Positions 25,544 through 34,951 of a stretch of DNA of 64,000 nt are shown in pieces. Positions within the stretch are counted from its first letter, which is position 1. Every line of letters begins with the position of its first letter. Source of the stretch: Thauera butanivorans NBRC 103042 (GTDB lineage Bacteria > Pseudomonadota > Gammaproteobacteria > Burkholderiales > Rhodocyclaceae); assembly GCF_001591165.1 (NCBI RefSeq), contig NZ_BCUG01000017.1:52885-116884 (forward strand), read 5' to 3'. Made by a program: the position numbers and the translations under genes. The notes under the pieces were generated by a model, which was given only the letters and a program-made list of their open reading frames with translations, did no database searches and was not told the DNA's origin.

Positions 25544-28063
25544 ATGACCGCTGCCGACCCTTCTGCCGTTTCTCCCCCTGTCGACTCGTCGTCCGTCGCC
25601 GCAGCCCAGGCCCAGGAGGCCGACTGCTATCACTGCGGCCTGCCCATCCCGCCCGAAACGCAGCACTATGTTCGCATCGATGGCCGCGACAGGCGGATGT
25701 GCTGTGTCGGCTGCGAGGCCGTTGCCCGCTCCATCGTCGACAATGGCCTGGTGGACTACTATCGCCACCGCGATGCAATGCCCGAGACGCGGCGCGAGGC
25801 GATGCCGGTCGAGTTGCAGGAACTCGGGCTGTTCGACCATCCGGATTTCCAGAAGAGTTTCGTCCGCCCGGTGGGCGAGCACGAGCGCGAAGCGTCGCTG
25901 ATCCTGGAAGGCATCACCTGTGCCGCCTGCGTGTGGCTGAACGAGAAGCACGTCGCCCGCCAGGAAGGCGTGTCCGCGGTCGAGATCAACTATGCGACGC
26001 GGCGTGTGCGGGTGCGCTGGGACGAGCGCAGGATCAAGCTTTCCGACATTCTCGGCGCCATCCAGGCGATCGGCTACCGCGCCTATCCCTATGATGCCGA
26101 GCGTTCCGAGCAGATCGCCGACCGCGAGCGCCGCTCGATGCTGTGGCGGGTGTTCGTCGCCGGTTTCGGCATGATGCAGGTCATGATGTACGCCTTCCCC
26201 GTCTATGTGGCGGGCGAGGGCGACATGAGCTGGAACATGGAGCTGCTGATGCGCTGGGCCAGCCTGCTGCTGACCCTGCCGGTGGTGCTGTATTCGGCGG
26301 CGCCCTTCTTCCAGCGTGCGGTGCGCGACATCCGCCTGCGCCGGCTGGGCATGGACGTGCCGGTCGCGGTGGGCGTGGGCAGCGCCTTCCTTGCCAGCCT
26401 GTGGGCGACACTGACCGATGGGCCGGAAGTGTATTTCGACTCGGTGACGATGTTCGTGTTCTTCCTGCTGGGCGGGCGCTACCTGGAGATGGTGGCGCGC
26501 CAGAAGGCGGTGCGCGGCGTCGAGGAACTGGGCAAGGTGCTGCCGTCCTTCGCCGAGCGGCTGGCGGGCTGGCCCGAACAGCTCGTCGCCGAGCGCGTGC
26601 CGGCGTCGCAACTGGCGGCGGGCGACGTGCTGCGGGTCCGCCCGGGTGAAGTGATCCCGGCCGATGGCGTCGTCGTCGAGGGCGTGGGCGACGTCAACGA
26701 GGCCTTGCTGACCGGAGAGAGCCTGCCCGTCGCCAAGCGGGCCGGCGATCTGCTGACCGGCGGCAGCATCAACGTGTCGTCGCCGCTGCTGTTCCGCGTC
26801 GAGCATGTCGGCGACGAGACGCGGCTGGCGGCCATCCGCCGGCTGATGGAGCGTGCGGCGACGGAGAAGCCGCGCGTCGCGACGCAGTCCGACAAGGTGG
26901 CGGAGTGGTTCATCGTGACGCTGCTGGCGCTGGCCAGCCTGACCGGGATCGCGTGGTATTTCATCGACAGCGAACGGGCCTTGTGGGTGTTCGTGTCGGT
27001 GCTGGTGGTTGCCTGCCCGTGCGCCCTGTCGCTGGCCACGCCGACCGCGCTCACCGTGGGCACCGACGCCATGGCGCGCATGGGCGTGCTGGTCACGCGC
27101 GGCCACGCCATCGAAACGCTGGCCAATGCCACGCACTTCGTGTTCGACAAGACCGGCACGCTGACCCACGGGCGTATGCGGCTGGACGAGGTCCTGCCGC
27201 TCGGCGGGCGGAATGCAGCCGAACTGACCGCGCTGGCCGCGGCGATCGAACAGGGCTCCGAACATCCGGTGGCCGCCGGCCTGCGCGAGGCGGCGCAGGA
27301 CATGGCGCTGCCGGCGGTGCACGCGCTGCGTGCCGAGACGGGGCAGGGCATGCAGGGGGTCATGAATGGCGAGGCATTCTGGATCGGCCGCCCCCAGTAC
27401 GTCGCCGAGGCTGCCGGGCTGACGCCGCCCACCGTGCTCGAAACCTTCGCCGAGCGCGGCGGAACGGTGGTGGCGCTGGCTTCCGCCGCGGGCTGGCAGG
27501 GATTGTTCAGGCTGGCCGATACGCTGCGTGCCGGGGCCGGCCCCCTGGTGCGGCAGCTTGCCGAGGACGACATCGAGCTCGGCGTGCTGTCCGGCGACGC
27601 ACCGCGTGCGGTTGCCGCGGTCGCGGATGAACTGGGCATTGCCGAAGCGCATGGCGGCATGAGTCCGCAAGGCAAGCAGGCCTGGATCGCCGGCCTGCAG
27701 AAGACGCCGACGGCGGTGGTGGCGATGGTCGGCGACGGCGTCAACGATGCGCCGGTGCTGGCCCAGGCCCACGTCTCGGTGGCGATGGGCGGCGGCACGG
27801 AACTGGCCCGCAACCAGGCCGACATCGTGCTGCTCAACGAAAACCTCGGCAGCCTCGGGCAGGCGGTGCTGCTTGCGCGCAAGACGCTGCGGATCATCCG
27901 CCAGAATCTGTGGTGGTCCTTCGCCTACAACTTCACTTCGGTGCCGCTGGCGATGCTGGGCCTGGTCACGCCCTGGATGGCCGGTGTCGGCATGGCCGGC
28001 AGCTCGCTGCTGGTGGTGTTGAACGCGATGCGCCTGCAGCGCGTGCCGCGCACCGGCAAATAA
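25544..28063 (+). CDS. ccoI: CcoI, copper-translocating P-type ATPase for cbb3 oxidase assembly
   Basis: P1B-type ATPase of 839 residues that exports copper across the inner membrane for cbb3 oxidase maturation. It has an N-terminal cysteine-rich domain (C28-C31, then CCVGC at 53-57) and a heavy-metal-associated domain with GITCAACVW. Eight membrane helices follow, with the transport motif CPC at 491-493. The phosphorylated D535 lies in DKTGTLTHG and the hinge is GDGVNDAPV. ATG 25544 opens a plausible N-terminus but lacks a clear ribosome site; TTG at 25532 is in frame too. The gene is followed by ccoS 20 bases later and then the cbb3 structural genes, which separates it from ordinary CopA. 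Confidence 0.93.
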   Translation: MTAADPSAVSPPVDSSSVAAAQAQEADCYHCGLPIPPETQHYVRIDGRDRRMCCVGCEAVARSIVDNGLVDYYRHRDAMPETRREAMPVELQELGLFDHPDFQKSFVRPVGEHEREASLILEGITCAACVWLNEKHVARQEGVSAVEINYATRRVRVRWDERRIKLSDILGAIQAIGYRAYPYDAERSEQIADRERRSMLWRVFVAGFGMMQVMMYAFPVYVAGEGDMSWNMELLMRWASLLLTLPVVLYSAAPFFQRAVRDIRLRRLGMDVPVAVGVGSAFLASLWATLTDGPEVYFDSVTMFVFFLLGGRYLEMVARQKAVRGVEELGKVLPSFAERLAGWPEQLVAERVPASQLAAGDVLRVRPGEVIPADGVVVEGVGDVNEALLTGESLPVAKRAGDLLTGGSINVSSPLLFRVEHVGDETRLAAIRRLMERAATEKPRVATQSDKVAEWFIVTLLALASLTGIAWYFIDSERALWVFVSVLVVACPCALSLATPTALTVGTDAMARMGVLVTRGHAIETLANATHFVFDKTGTLTHGRMRLDEVLPLGGRNAAELTALAAAIEQGSEHPVAAGLREAAQDMALPAVHALRAETGQGMQGVMNGEAFWIGRPQYVAEAAGLTPPTVLETFAERGGTVVALASAAGWQGLFRLADTLRAGAGPLVRQLAEDDIELGVLSGDAPRAVAAVADELGIAEAHGGMSPQGKQAWIAGLQKTPTAVVAMVGDGVNDAPVLAQAHVSVAMGGGTELARNQADIVLLNENLGSLGQAVLLARKTLRIIRQNLWWSFAYNFTSVPLAMLGLVTPWMAGVGMAGSSLLVVLNAMRLQRVPRTGK

Positions 28064-28083
28064 GGGAATGGACGAACCCCGAC

Positions 28084-28296
28084 ATGGAAGCAAGCCTGTA
28101 TCTCCTCATCCCGCTCTCCGTGGTGCTGGTGTTCGTCATCGGAGGATTGTTCTGGTGGTCCCTGCGCAACGGCCAGTACGATGACCTGGAGGGCCCGGCC
28201 TATCGCCTGCTGCTCGACGATCGCGATGAACTTCCCCAGGGCGACGAGGCTCCGGAGCGCAAGGATGGGGAAGCGGCGAAGGAGCTGGAGCCCTGA
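28084..28296 (+). CDS. ccoS: CcoS, cbb3 oxidase maturation protein
   Basis: Single-span membrane protein of 70 residues: a transmembrane helix at about 4-24 (YLLIPLSVVLVFVIGGLFWW) followed by RNGQYDDLEGPAYRLLLDD, the diagnostic CcoS segment. It is needed for cofactor insertion into the cbb3 core in other bacteria. It follows ccoI and both end at the terminator at 28427-28454. Confidence 0.93.
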   Translation: MEASLYLLIPLSVVLVFVIGGLFWWSLRNGQYDDLEGPAYRLLLDDRDELPQGDEAPERKDGEAAKELEP

Positions 28297-28312
28297 AGGA
28301 AATGCCTGCGGG

Positions 28313-28326
28313 TTGACCTATGTCAA
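28313..28326 (+). promoter_or_regulatory. FNR-type box (TTGAC-N4-GTCAA) after ccoS
   Basis: TTGACCTATGTCAA is symmetric and has the spacing of an FNR/Crp-family site. It lies only 17 bases past the ccoS stop and ahead of a strong terminator, an odd place for a box serving ccoN. If used as a class II site, transcription would start near 28361. Confidence 0.45.
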
Positions 28327-28360
28327 CTTGGCTTTTGCCCGTTGCGGCACACTTCGTCTC

Positions 28361-28454
28361 AAGGGTTTCAAGCGACTGCGCGGCAGCGGTCCGAAACAGG
28401 ATTTTTTGTCTCTCTGTTGGGGTTGGGGGTGCGTTGATTCGCACCCTTTTTTTT
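28361..28454 (+). ncRNA. Candidate FNR-dependent small RNA
   Basis: The stretch from the expected start near 28361 to the end of the T-run at 28454 would give an RNA of about 94 bases. It would be bounded by an FNR-type box and a strong intrinsic terminator. It contains a pyrimidine-rich single-stranded part (TTTTTTGTCTCTCTGTT, 28402-28418) that could pair with target mRNAs. The -10 region (CACACT, about 28349) is weak. No RNA family is recognised. The alternative is that the box has no partner promoter and the terminator only ends ccoIS. Confidence 0.3.
28427..28454 (+). terminator. Strong terminator between ccoIS and ccoNOQP
   Basis: GGGTGCG (28427-28433), loop TTGATT and CGCACCC (28440-28446) are followed by eight T residues. 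It isolates the assembly genes ccoIS from the structural operon. The remaining part of the 373-base gap holds the ccoN promoter. Confidence 0.85.
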
Positions 28455-28549
28455 CGCCTGCGAATCTTGCCTCCACCTGCAGAACGGTGTCTGCAGCCAG
28501 CGTGAATACGCCGCTCGGCTTCCTCCTGCTGACACACTGCAATACAATG

Positions 28550-28590
28550 TTGATCTGTATCAAATTGAGGTCTCGATCCCTGCGTATCCT
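28550..28590 (+). promoter_or_regulatory. FNR box and promoter of ccoNOQP
   Basis: TTGATCTGTATCAA (28550-28563) is a perfect FNR consensus (TTGAT-N4-ATCAA). TATCCT (28585-28590) lies 31 bases downstream centre to centre, which fits a class II promoter with a start near 28597. This predicts induction of the high-affinity oxidase at low oxygen by the FNR encoded at 39416-40162. Confidence 0.85.
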
Positions 28591-28669
28591 TCGTCCCGGC
28601 ATTTGGGGCGTGCGCATCCGGTCGGGTGGCGTGGCTCAAGAAAGGGTTTTCAACTAAGAGGTGACTCAC

Positions 28670-30100
28670 ATGCAATCGCAAGCGACTTATAACTATAAAG
28701 TCGTGCGTCAGTTCGCCATCATGACGGTGGTGTGGGGCATCGTGGGCATGCTGGTCGGCGTCATCGCCGCGGCACAGCTCGTGTGGCCTGAACTGAACGT
28801 TCACGAATTCCTGCATTTCGGCAGGCTCCGTCCGCTTCATACCAATGGCGTGATCTTCGCATTCGGCGGTTGCGCGCTGTTCGCCACGTCCTATTACGTG
28901 GTGCAGCGAACCTGTCATACCCGGCTGTTCGCGCCGGGCCTGGCCGCCTTCACCTTCTGGGGCTGGCAACTGGTCATCCTGCTGGCCGTGATCACCCTGC
29001 CGCTCGGCTACACCAGCTCGAAGGAATATGCCGAACTCGAGTGGCCGATCGACATCCTGATCGCGATCGTCTGGGTGTCCTACGCAATCGTGTTCTTCGG
29101 CACCATCGCCAAGCGCAAGGTCTCGCACATCTACGTCGCGAACTGGTTCTTCGGCGGCTTCATCCTCACCGTCGCGCTGTTGCACATCGTCAATAGCGCC
29201 GCGATTCCCATCTCGATGACCAGCATGAAGTCCTACTCCGCCTATGCCGGCGTGCAGGACGCGATGGTCCAGTGGTGGTACGGCCACAATGCGGTGGGCT
29301 TCTTCCTGACCGCGGGCTTCCTGGGCATGATGTACTACTTCGTGCCGAAGCAGGCCGACCGTCCGGTGTATTCCTACCGCCTGTCCGTGGTGCACTTCTG
29401 GGCGCTGATCTTCACCTACATGTGGGCCGGCCCGCACCATCTGCACTACACCGCGCTGCCCGACTGGACCCAGTCCGTCGGCATGGTGTTCTCGCTGATC
29501 CTGCTGGCACCGTCCTGGGGCGGCATGATCAACGGCGTCATGACTCTGTCGGGCGCCTGGCACAAGCTGCGTACCGATCCGATCCTGAAGTTCCTGATCA
29601 CCGCGCTGTCGTTCTACGGCATGTCGACCTTCGAAGGCCCGATGATGTCGATCAAGACCGTGAATGCGCTGTCGCACTACACCGACTGGACCGTCGGCCA
29701 CGTGCACTCGGGCGCGCTGGGCTGGGTGGCGATGATCTCGATCGGCTCGATCTACTTCCTGCTGCCGCGCATGTACGGCAAGACCGAGATGTACAGCGTC
29801 AAGCTGATCAACGCGCACTTCTGGATCGCCACCATCGGCATCGTGCTCTACATCGCTTCGATGTGGATCTCGGGCGTGATGCAGGGGCTGATGTGGCGTG
29901 CCACCAACGCCGACGGCACGCTGACTTATTCCTTCGTCGAGAGCGTCAAGGCCAGCTATCCGTTCTGGACCATCCGCTTCATCGGCGGTGTGCTGTTCCT
30001 CGCCGGTATGCTGATCATGTTCTACAACATGGTGAAGACCATCGCCGGCCAGAAGGCCTATGAAGCGCCGGTGCTCGCACCCGCGGCTGCTCACGCCTGA
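28670..30100 (+). CDS. ccoN: CcoN, cbb3-type cytochrome c oxidase catalytic subunit
   Basis: Heme-copper oxidase core subunit, 476 residues and about 12 helices, holding the low-spin heme b and the heme b3/CuB centre that reduces oxygen. Conserved histidines are visible in [21 protein letters not shown], in [23 protein letters not shown], in the [15 protein letters not shown] segment and in [22 protein letters not shown] 28661 and ATG 28670 share the frame; AGAGGTG six bases before 28670 favours the ATG. First gene of ccoNOQP, under an FNR box. Confidence 0.97.
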   Translation: MQSQATYNYKVVRQFAIMTVVWGIVGMLVGVIAAAQLVWPELNVHEFLHFGRLRPLHTNGVIFAFGGCALFATSYYVVQRTCHTRLFAPGLAAFTFWGWQLVILLAVITLPLGYTSSKEYAELEWPIDILIAIVWVSYAIVFFGTIAKRKVSHIYVANWFFGGFILTVALLHIVNSAAIPISMTSMKSYSAYAGVQDAMVQWWYGHNAVGFFLTAGFLGMMYYFVPKQADRPVYSYRLSVVHFWALIFTYMWAGPHHLHYTALPDWTQSVGMVFSLILLAPSWGGMINGVMTLSGAWHKLRTDPILKFLITALSFYGMSTFEGPMMSIKTVNALSHYTDWTVGHVHSGALGWVAMISIGSIYFLLPRMYGKTEMYSVKLINAHFWIATIGIVLYIASMWISGVMQGLMWRATNADGTLTYSFVESVKASYPFWTIRFIGGVLFLAGMLIMFYNMVKTIAGQKAYEAPVLAPAAAHA

Positions 30101-30116
30101 TCGGAGAACGACAAAC

Positions 30117-30752
30117 ATGGCTCAATCGAAACACGAAAAAATCGAGCGCAACGTATTCCTGATGATCGTCCTGTCGCTGATGACCGTCAGCGTGGGCGGT
30201 CTGGTGGAAATCGTGCCGCTGTTCTTCCAGCACTCGACGACGACGGCAATCGACCAGAAGGGCAATGCGCTCGACGTCAAGCCCTACGACCCGGTGCGCC
30301 TGGTCGGCCGCGACATCTACATCCGCGAAGGCTGCTACAACTGCCACTCGCAGATGATTCGTCCGTTCCGCGCCGAAACCGAGCGCTATGGCCATTATTC
30401 GGTGGCGGGCGAGTTCATCTACGACCATCCGTTCCAGTGGGGCTCCAAGCGTACCGGTCCCGATCTGGCGCGTGTCGGCGGCCGCTATTCCGACGAATGG
30501 CAGCGGGCGCACCTGCTCAACCCGCGCGACGTGGTGCCCGAATCGAACATGCCTGCGTTCCCCTGGCTCGATCGTCCGGTCAAGGCCGACGACATCCAGC
30601 TGAAGATGCGTGCGCTCAACAAGGTGGGCCTGCACAAGTACAGCGAGGAAGAGATCGCCGCCGCGCCCGCCGCCCTCGAGGGCAAGACCGAACTGGACGC
30701 CATCATTGCGTACCTGCAGGGTCTGGGCACTGCGATTTCGGACTTTAAGTAA
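30117..30752 (+). CDS. ccoO: CcoO, membrane-anchored monoheme cytochrome c subunit
   Basis: Cytochrome c subunit of cbb3 oxidase, 211 residues. One N-terminal membrane anchor (about 13-34) is followed by a periplasmic domain with heme motif CYNCH (73-77), in the family sequence [17 protein letters not shown]. The axial Met lies in [12 protein letters not shown]. It passes electrons from CcoP to CcoN. Starts 16 bases after ccoN. Confidence 0.96.
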   Translation: MAQSKHEKIERNVFLMIVLSLMTVSVGGLVEIVPLFFQHSTTTAIDQKGNALDVKPYDPVRLVGRDIYIREGCYNCHSQMIRPFRAETERYGHYSVAGEFIYDHPFQWGSKRTGPDLARVGGRYSDEWQRAHLLNPRDVVPESNMPAFPWLDRPVKADDIQLKMRALNKVGLHKYSEEEIAAAPAALEGKTELDAIIAYLQGLGTAISDFK

Positions 30753-30767
30753 GGGTCGAGGCGCGCC

Positions 30768-30956
30768 GTGGATATCAATGACCTCAGAAGCCTGTTCACT
30801 GTTCTGGGCTTGCTATGCTTCCTGGGCATCGTCGTCTGGGCATACAGCAAGCACGCCAAGAAGGGATTCGACGAGGCGGCGCGCCTGCCCCTGAGCGATG
30901 ATGACCTGCCGGCCTCCGATCGCCGGCAAGACCAAGAGGGAAAAGCAAATGGCTGA
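30768..30956 (+). CDS. ccoQ: CcoQ, small cbb3 oxidase subunit
   Basis: Small membrane subunit of 62 residues with one transmembrane helix (about 8-27, FTVLGLLCFLGIVVWAYS) and an acidic tail (LPLSDDDLPASD). Starts with GTG at 30768. CcoQ stabilises the oxidase, especially under oxygen. It overlaps ccoP by eight bases. Confidence 0.93.
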   Translation: MDINDLRSLFTVLGLLCFLGIVVWAYSKHAKKGFDEAARLPLSDDDLPASDRRQDQEGKANG

Positions 30957-31839
30957 CTTTATCAGCGGTTTCTGGAACATGTATGTGATGGTCCTGGTGG
31001 CCCTCTCCATCCTGTTCTGCGTGTTCGTGCTGGCGTCGAACATGACCAAGCGCGAAAAGGGGCCGGTCGAACTGCACGGCCACGTGTGGGACGAGACGAT
31101 CGCCGAATACAACAATCCGCTGCCGCGCTGGTGGATGTATCTGTTCTGGCTCACGATCATCTTTGCCGTCACGTATCTGGCGATCTATCCGGGCTTCGGC
31201 GACGTGAACCAGCACCGCGGCCAGTGGGCGCAGTACGACGCCGAAATGGCCAAGGCCGAGGAGCGCTACGGCCCGATCTTCGCCAAGTACCGCGAGATGG
31301 ACGTGATGGCCGTGGCTGCCGATCCGGAAGCGAACGCGATGGGCAAGCGCCTGTTCCTGACTTACTGTGCGCAGTGCCATGGTTCAGCTGCACAGGGCAA
31401 CAAGGGCTTCCCCAACCTGACCGACGACGAATGGCAGTGGGGCGGTGATCCCGAGGCGATCAAGGCCACCATCACCGGTGGGCGCATGGGGATCATGACG
31501 CCCTTCGGCCCGATCCTGGGCGGGGAAGGTGTCAAGGACGTTGCCAACTACGTCCGTTCGCTGTCGGGCCTGGCGCACGACTCGCTGCGCGCCCAGCGCG
31601 GCAAGGAGGCCTTCGACACCAATTGCGTGGCCTGCCACGGCGCCGATGGCACCGGCAACCCGATGCTCGGCGCGCCCAACCTGGCCAACAAGGCCTGGCT
31701 GTACGGTTCGTCCGAAGCGACCATCGTCGAGACCATCACCCATGGCCGCACCAACCAGATGCCGGCCTTCGGCGAGTTCCTCGGCGAGGACAAGGTCCAC
31801 CTGCTGACGGCCTACGTGCTGAGCCTGAGCAAGCAGTAA
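30949..31839 (+). CDS. ccoP: CcoP, diheme cytochrome c subunit of cbb3 oxidase
   Basis: Electron-entry subunit of cbb3 oxidase, 296 residues. Two N-terminal membrane helices (about 7-29 and 61-80) flank the family segment VWDETIAEYNNPLPRWW. Two periplasmic cytochrome domains follow with CAQCH (140-144) and CVACH (226-230). ATG 30949 lies inside the end of ccoQ with AAGAGGG as ribosome site. Last structural gene of the operon. Confidence 0.96.
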   Translation: MADFISGFWNMYVMVLVALSILFCVFVLASNMTKREKGPVELHGHVWDETIAEYNNPLPRWWMYLFWLTIIFAVTYLAIYPGFGDVNQHRGQWAQYDAEMAKAEERYGPIFAKYREMDVMAVAADPEANAMGKRLFLTYCAQCHGSAAQGNKGFPNLTDDEWQWGGDPEAIKATITGGRMGIMTPFGPILGGEGVKDVANYVRSLSGLAHDSLRAQRGKEAFDTNCVACHGADGTGNPMLGAPNLANKAWLYGSSEATIVETITHGRTNQMPAFGEFLGEDKVHLLTAYVLSLSKQ

Positions 31840-31866
31840 CAGTCGGTACGGTAAAAGCAGTTCCAT

Positions 31867-31893
31867 CCCCGGGAGGAGGGGGTCCTCCCGGGG
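31867..31893 (+). terminator. Hairpin between ccoP and ccoG
   Basis: CCCCGGGAGGA (31867-31877) and TCCTCCCGGGG (31883-31893) make a perfect 11-bp stem with a GGGGG loop. Only two T residues follow, so it may lower rather than stop transcription into ccoG or protect the upstream mRNA. Confidence 0.55.
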
Positions 31894-31936
31894 TTACCCA
31901 TAAAACAAGAACAAGAATTCATCGGTCAGAGGCACC

Positions 31937-33363
<1,427 letters not shown>

Positions 33364-33367
<4 letters not shown>

Positions 33368-33876
33368 ATACGACCTTGACAGAGAAGACGCCGCCGCCGT
33401 GGTACAAGCAGGGTTGGCCCTGGTTCTTGATCAGCTTCCCGGCGATTGCAGTCGTCGCCGGGATCGCGACCCTGGTGATCGCCATCAATACCTTCGATGG
33501 CATGGTGGTCGATGATTACTACAAGGAAGGGCGTGCCATCGTGCAAACGATGGAGCGTGCCGAGCATGCGAAGGAGCTCGGCCTGAGGGCGCACCTCGTC
33601 GTGCGCAGCGACTCGATCCGGATCGAACTCGATGCGCTCGATACGTCGAACTTGCCCGAGCGCCTTCTCCTCACCGTTTCGCATCCCACGCGTGGCGGCA
33701 TGGACCAGGAAATTCTGCTCGAAGGTGCCGGCGGCGTTTACCAGGCTGCACTGGCGCCCCTGAGCACCGGGCGCTGGCTGTTCCTGCTGGAGGACGAGGC
33801 TCGCAGCTGGCGTATGAGCGGGGATACTTACATTCCGACGGAGACGGAAATCTGGATCGATCCAGCAGCTGCTTGA
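33364..33876 (+). CDS. ccoH: CcoH/FixH family cbb3 assembly protein
   Basis: Membrane-anchored protein of 170 residues of the FixH family. WYKQGWPWFLISFPAIAVVAGIATLV forms the anchor (13-38), followed by the characteristic DGMVVDDYYKEGRAI (45-59) and a periplasmic beta domain (TGRWLFLLEDEARSWRM). It assists assembly of the cbb3 complex. It starts within ccoG (ATGA overlap). Confidence 0.92.
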
Positions 33877-34063
33877 GCCGTTTACCGGCTATATTGAAAG
33901 GACACCCCGACTGCGGCCTGGCAGTGTGCCGGCCTGCCCAGCCTGTCCATGCTCGCCTTCCCCATCGGCAGGGCGAACGGTCTGCTTCCGGCGCGGAAGC
34001 CGAATGGCCGGAACGGACTGCTGAGAGCAATGTCATGATTCTCCCGTGCGAAGGAGAGATGCG

Positions 34064-34300
34064 ATGCTGAAATGGATACAGGTGCTGTGGCCGTCATTCC
34101 TGGTGGCGGCGATGGCAGAGGCGGTCTTCTTTACCGTGATCGATCCGCAACAGCTCTACCTGTTCGGGCAGCCGGTCGACTATGGCGAACTGGCGACCTA
34201 TTCGATCGGCTTTCTCGGCTTCTGGCTGGTATGCGCGGCCTCCAGCCTGTGCACGATCTTTTTGCAACGCAGTGCCAGTGAGCTGAATCGGCGGAATTGA
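34064..34300 (+). CDS. Small two-span membrane protein of the cbb3 cluster
   Basis: 78-residue protein with two hydrophobic segments (about 8-26 and 45-66). AAGGAGAG six bases before ATG 34064 sets the start. Composition and placement suggest an accessory of the cbb3 cluster, but I do not recognise a named family. The 187 bases between it and ccoH hold only a small hairpin (GCTTCCG/CGGAAGC near 33991-34007) and no clear gene. Confidence 0.7.
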   Translation: MLKWIQVLWPSFLVAAMAEAVFFTVIDPQQLYLFGQPVDYGELATYSIGFLGFWLVCAASSLCTIFLQRSASELNRRN

Positions 34301-34315
34301 CGTCCCGCTGCCAGG

Positions 34316-34361
34316 CCCGGAAATGCAGAACGGCCCTCACGGGCCGTTCTGCATTTCCGGG
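34316..34361. terminator. Long bidirectional terminator
   Basis: A perfect 21-bp stem: arms 34316-34336 and 34341-34361, loop TCAC. The core is GAACGGCCC/GGGCCGTTC. It separates the plus-strand cbb3 cluster from the convergent UspA-family gene. The T-run is only TTT inside the stem, so the length of the helix may do the work. Confidence 0.7.
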
Positions 34362-34382
34362 GGAGTTGTCGAAGCTCGCCGT

Positions 34383-34826
34383 TCAGCGATAGACGAGGAC
34401 CGGGATCTTGCTGTGCGTCAGCACTTTCTGGGTTTCGCTACCGAGCAGCAGGCCGGCGATGCCGCGGCGGCCGTGCGAAGCCATGAAGATGAGATCGCAG
34501 CCATGGCGGTCGGCGGCATCGATCACTGCCTCGTAAGGTATTTCGTTGACGACCGTATCGGTCGCCGCCACGACGCCTGCGCTGTCGGCAACGGCTTTTG
34601 CCTTGTCGAGGATGGATTGTGCTTCCGCTGCCGCGGATTTTGCGAACTGTTCCGGCGTGGTGGGGTCGATCAAGGCGCCTTCGCCGTAGATCGGCATCGG
34701 AAAATCGGGCTGGGCGTAGAAGAATGTGACGCGCGCCCCGGCTTCACTGGCGAAGGTCACTGCACGGGAAACCGTGCTTTCCGACAGTGCGGAACCATCG
34801 GTGGGAACGAGGATGTGCTTGAACAT
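34383..34826 (-). CDS. Universal stress protein (UspA family)
   Basis: UspA-fold protein of 147 residues. The start MFKHILVPTDGSALS and the nucleotide-binding loop SHGRRGIAGLLLGSETQKVL (about 118-137, matching G-X2-G-X9-G-S/T) place it with ATP-binding members. GGAGAG lies about nine bases before the ATG on the minus strand. A TATAAT (plus 34860-34865) and an FNR-type box at 34890-34903 stand upstream at class II distance, so it should be induced when oxygen is low. Confidence 0.92.
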   Translation of the reverse strand: MFKHILVPTDGSALSESTVSRAVTFASEAGARVTFFYAQPDFPMPIYGEGALIDPTTPEQFAKSAAAEAQSILDKAKAVADSAGVVAATDTVVNEIPYEAVIDAADRHGCDLIFMASHGRRGIAGLLLGSETQKVLTHSKIPVLVYR

Positions 34827-34859
34827 GGCGTATCTCTCCTGTCGGTTGGGTGCAATTCG

Positions 34860-34903
34860 ATTATAGCTGGCTGTGCCGCGGCATCGGGTTTGACGAGCGT
34901 CAA
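34860..34903 (-). promoter_or_regulatory. FNR-type box and -10 for the UspA-family gene, shared with the MBL gene
   Basis: TTGACGAGCGTCAA (34890-34903) has FNR spacing. On the minus strand TATAAT (34865-34860) lies 34 bases away centre to centre, so the box would be at about -41.5. The divergent MBL gene starts at 34952, 55 bases from the box centre, and may be controlled from the same site. Confidence 0.75.
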
Positions 34904-34951
34904 ACGGTCTGCCGTTCGAGGGGTGCATCGTGCATGGCAAGGGGATAGACG

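Noticed and set aside
25466..28093. Minus-strand frame of 875 codons opposite ccoI
   Set aside because: Its translation is a low-complexity His/Arg/Gln/Gly-rich shadow with no motif; ccoI on the plus strand is unambiguous.
28320..28505. 61-codon frame between ccoS and ccoN
   Set aside because: It reads through a strong terminator and has no ribosome site or recognisable product.
33873..34070. 65-codon frame between ccoH and the small membrane protein
   Set aside because: No ribosome site, no family, and it overlaps the better-supported start at 34064.
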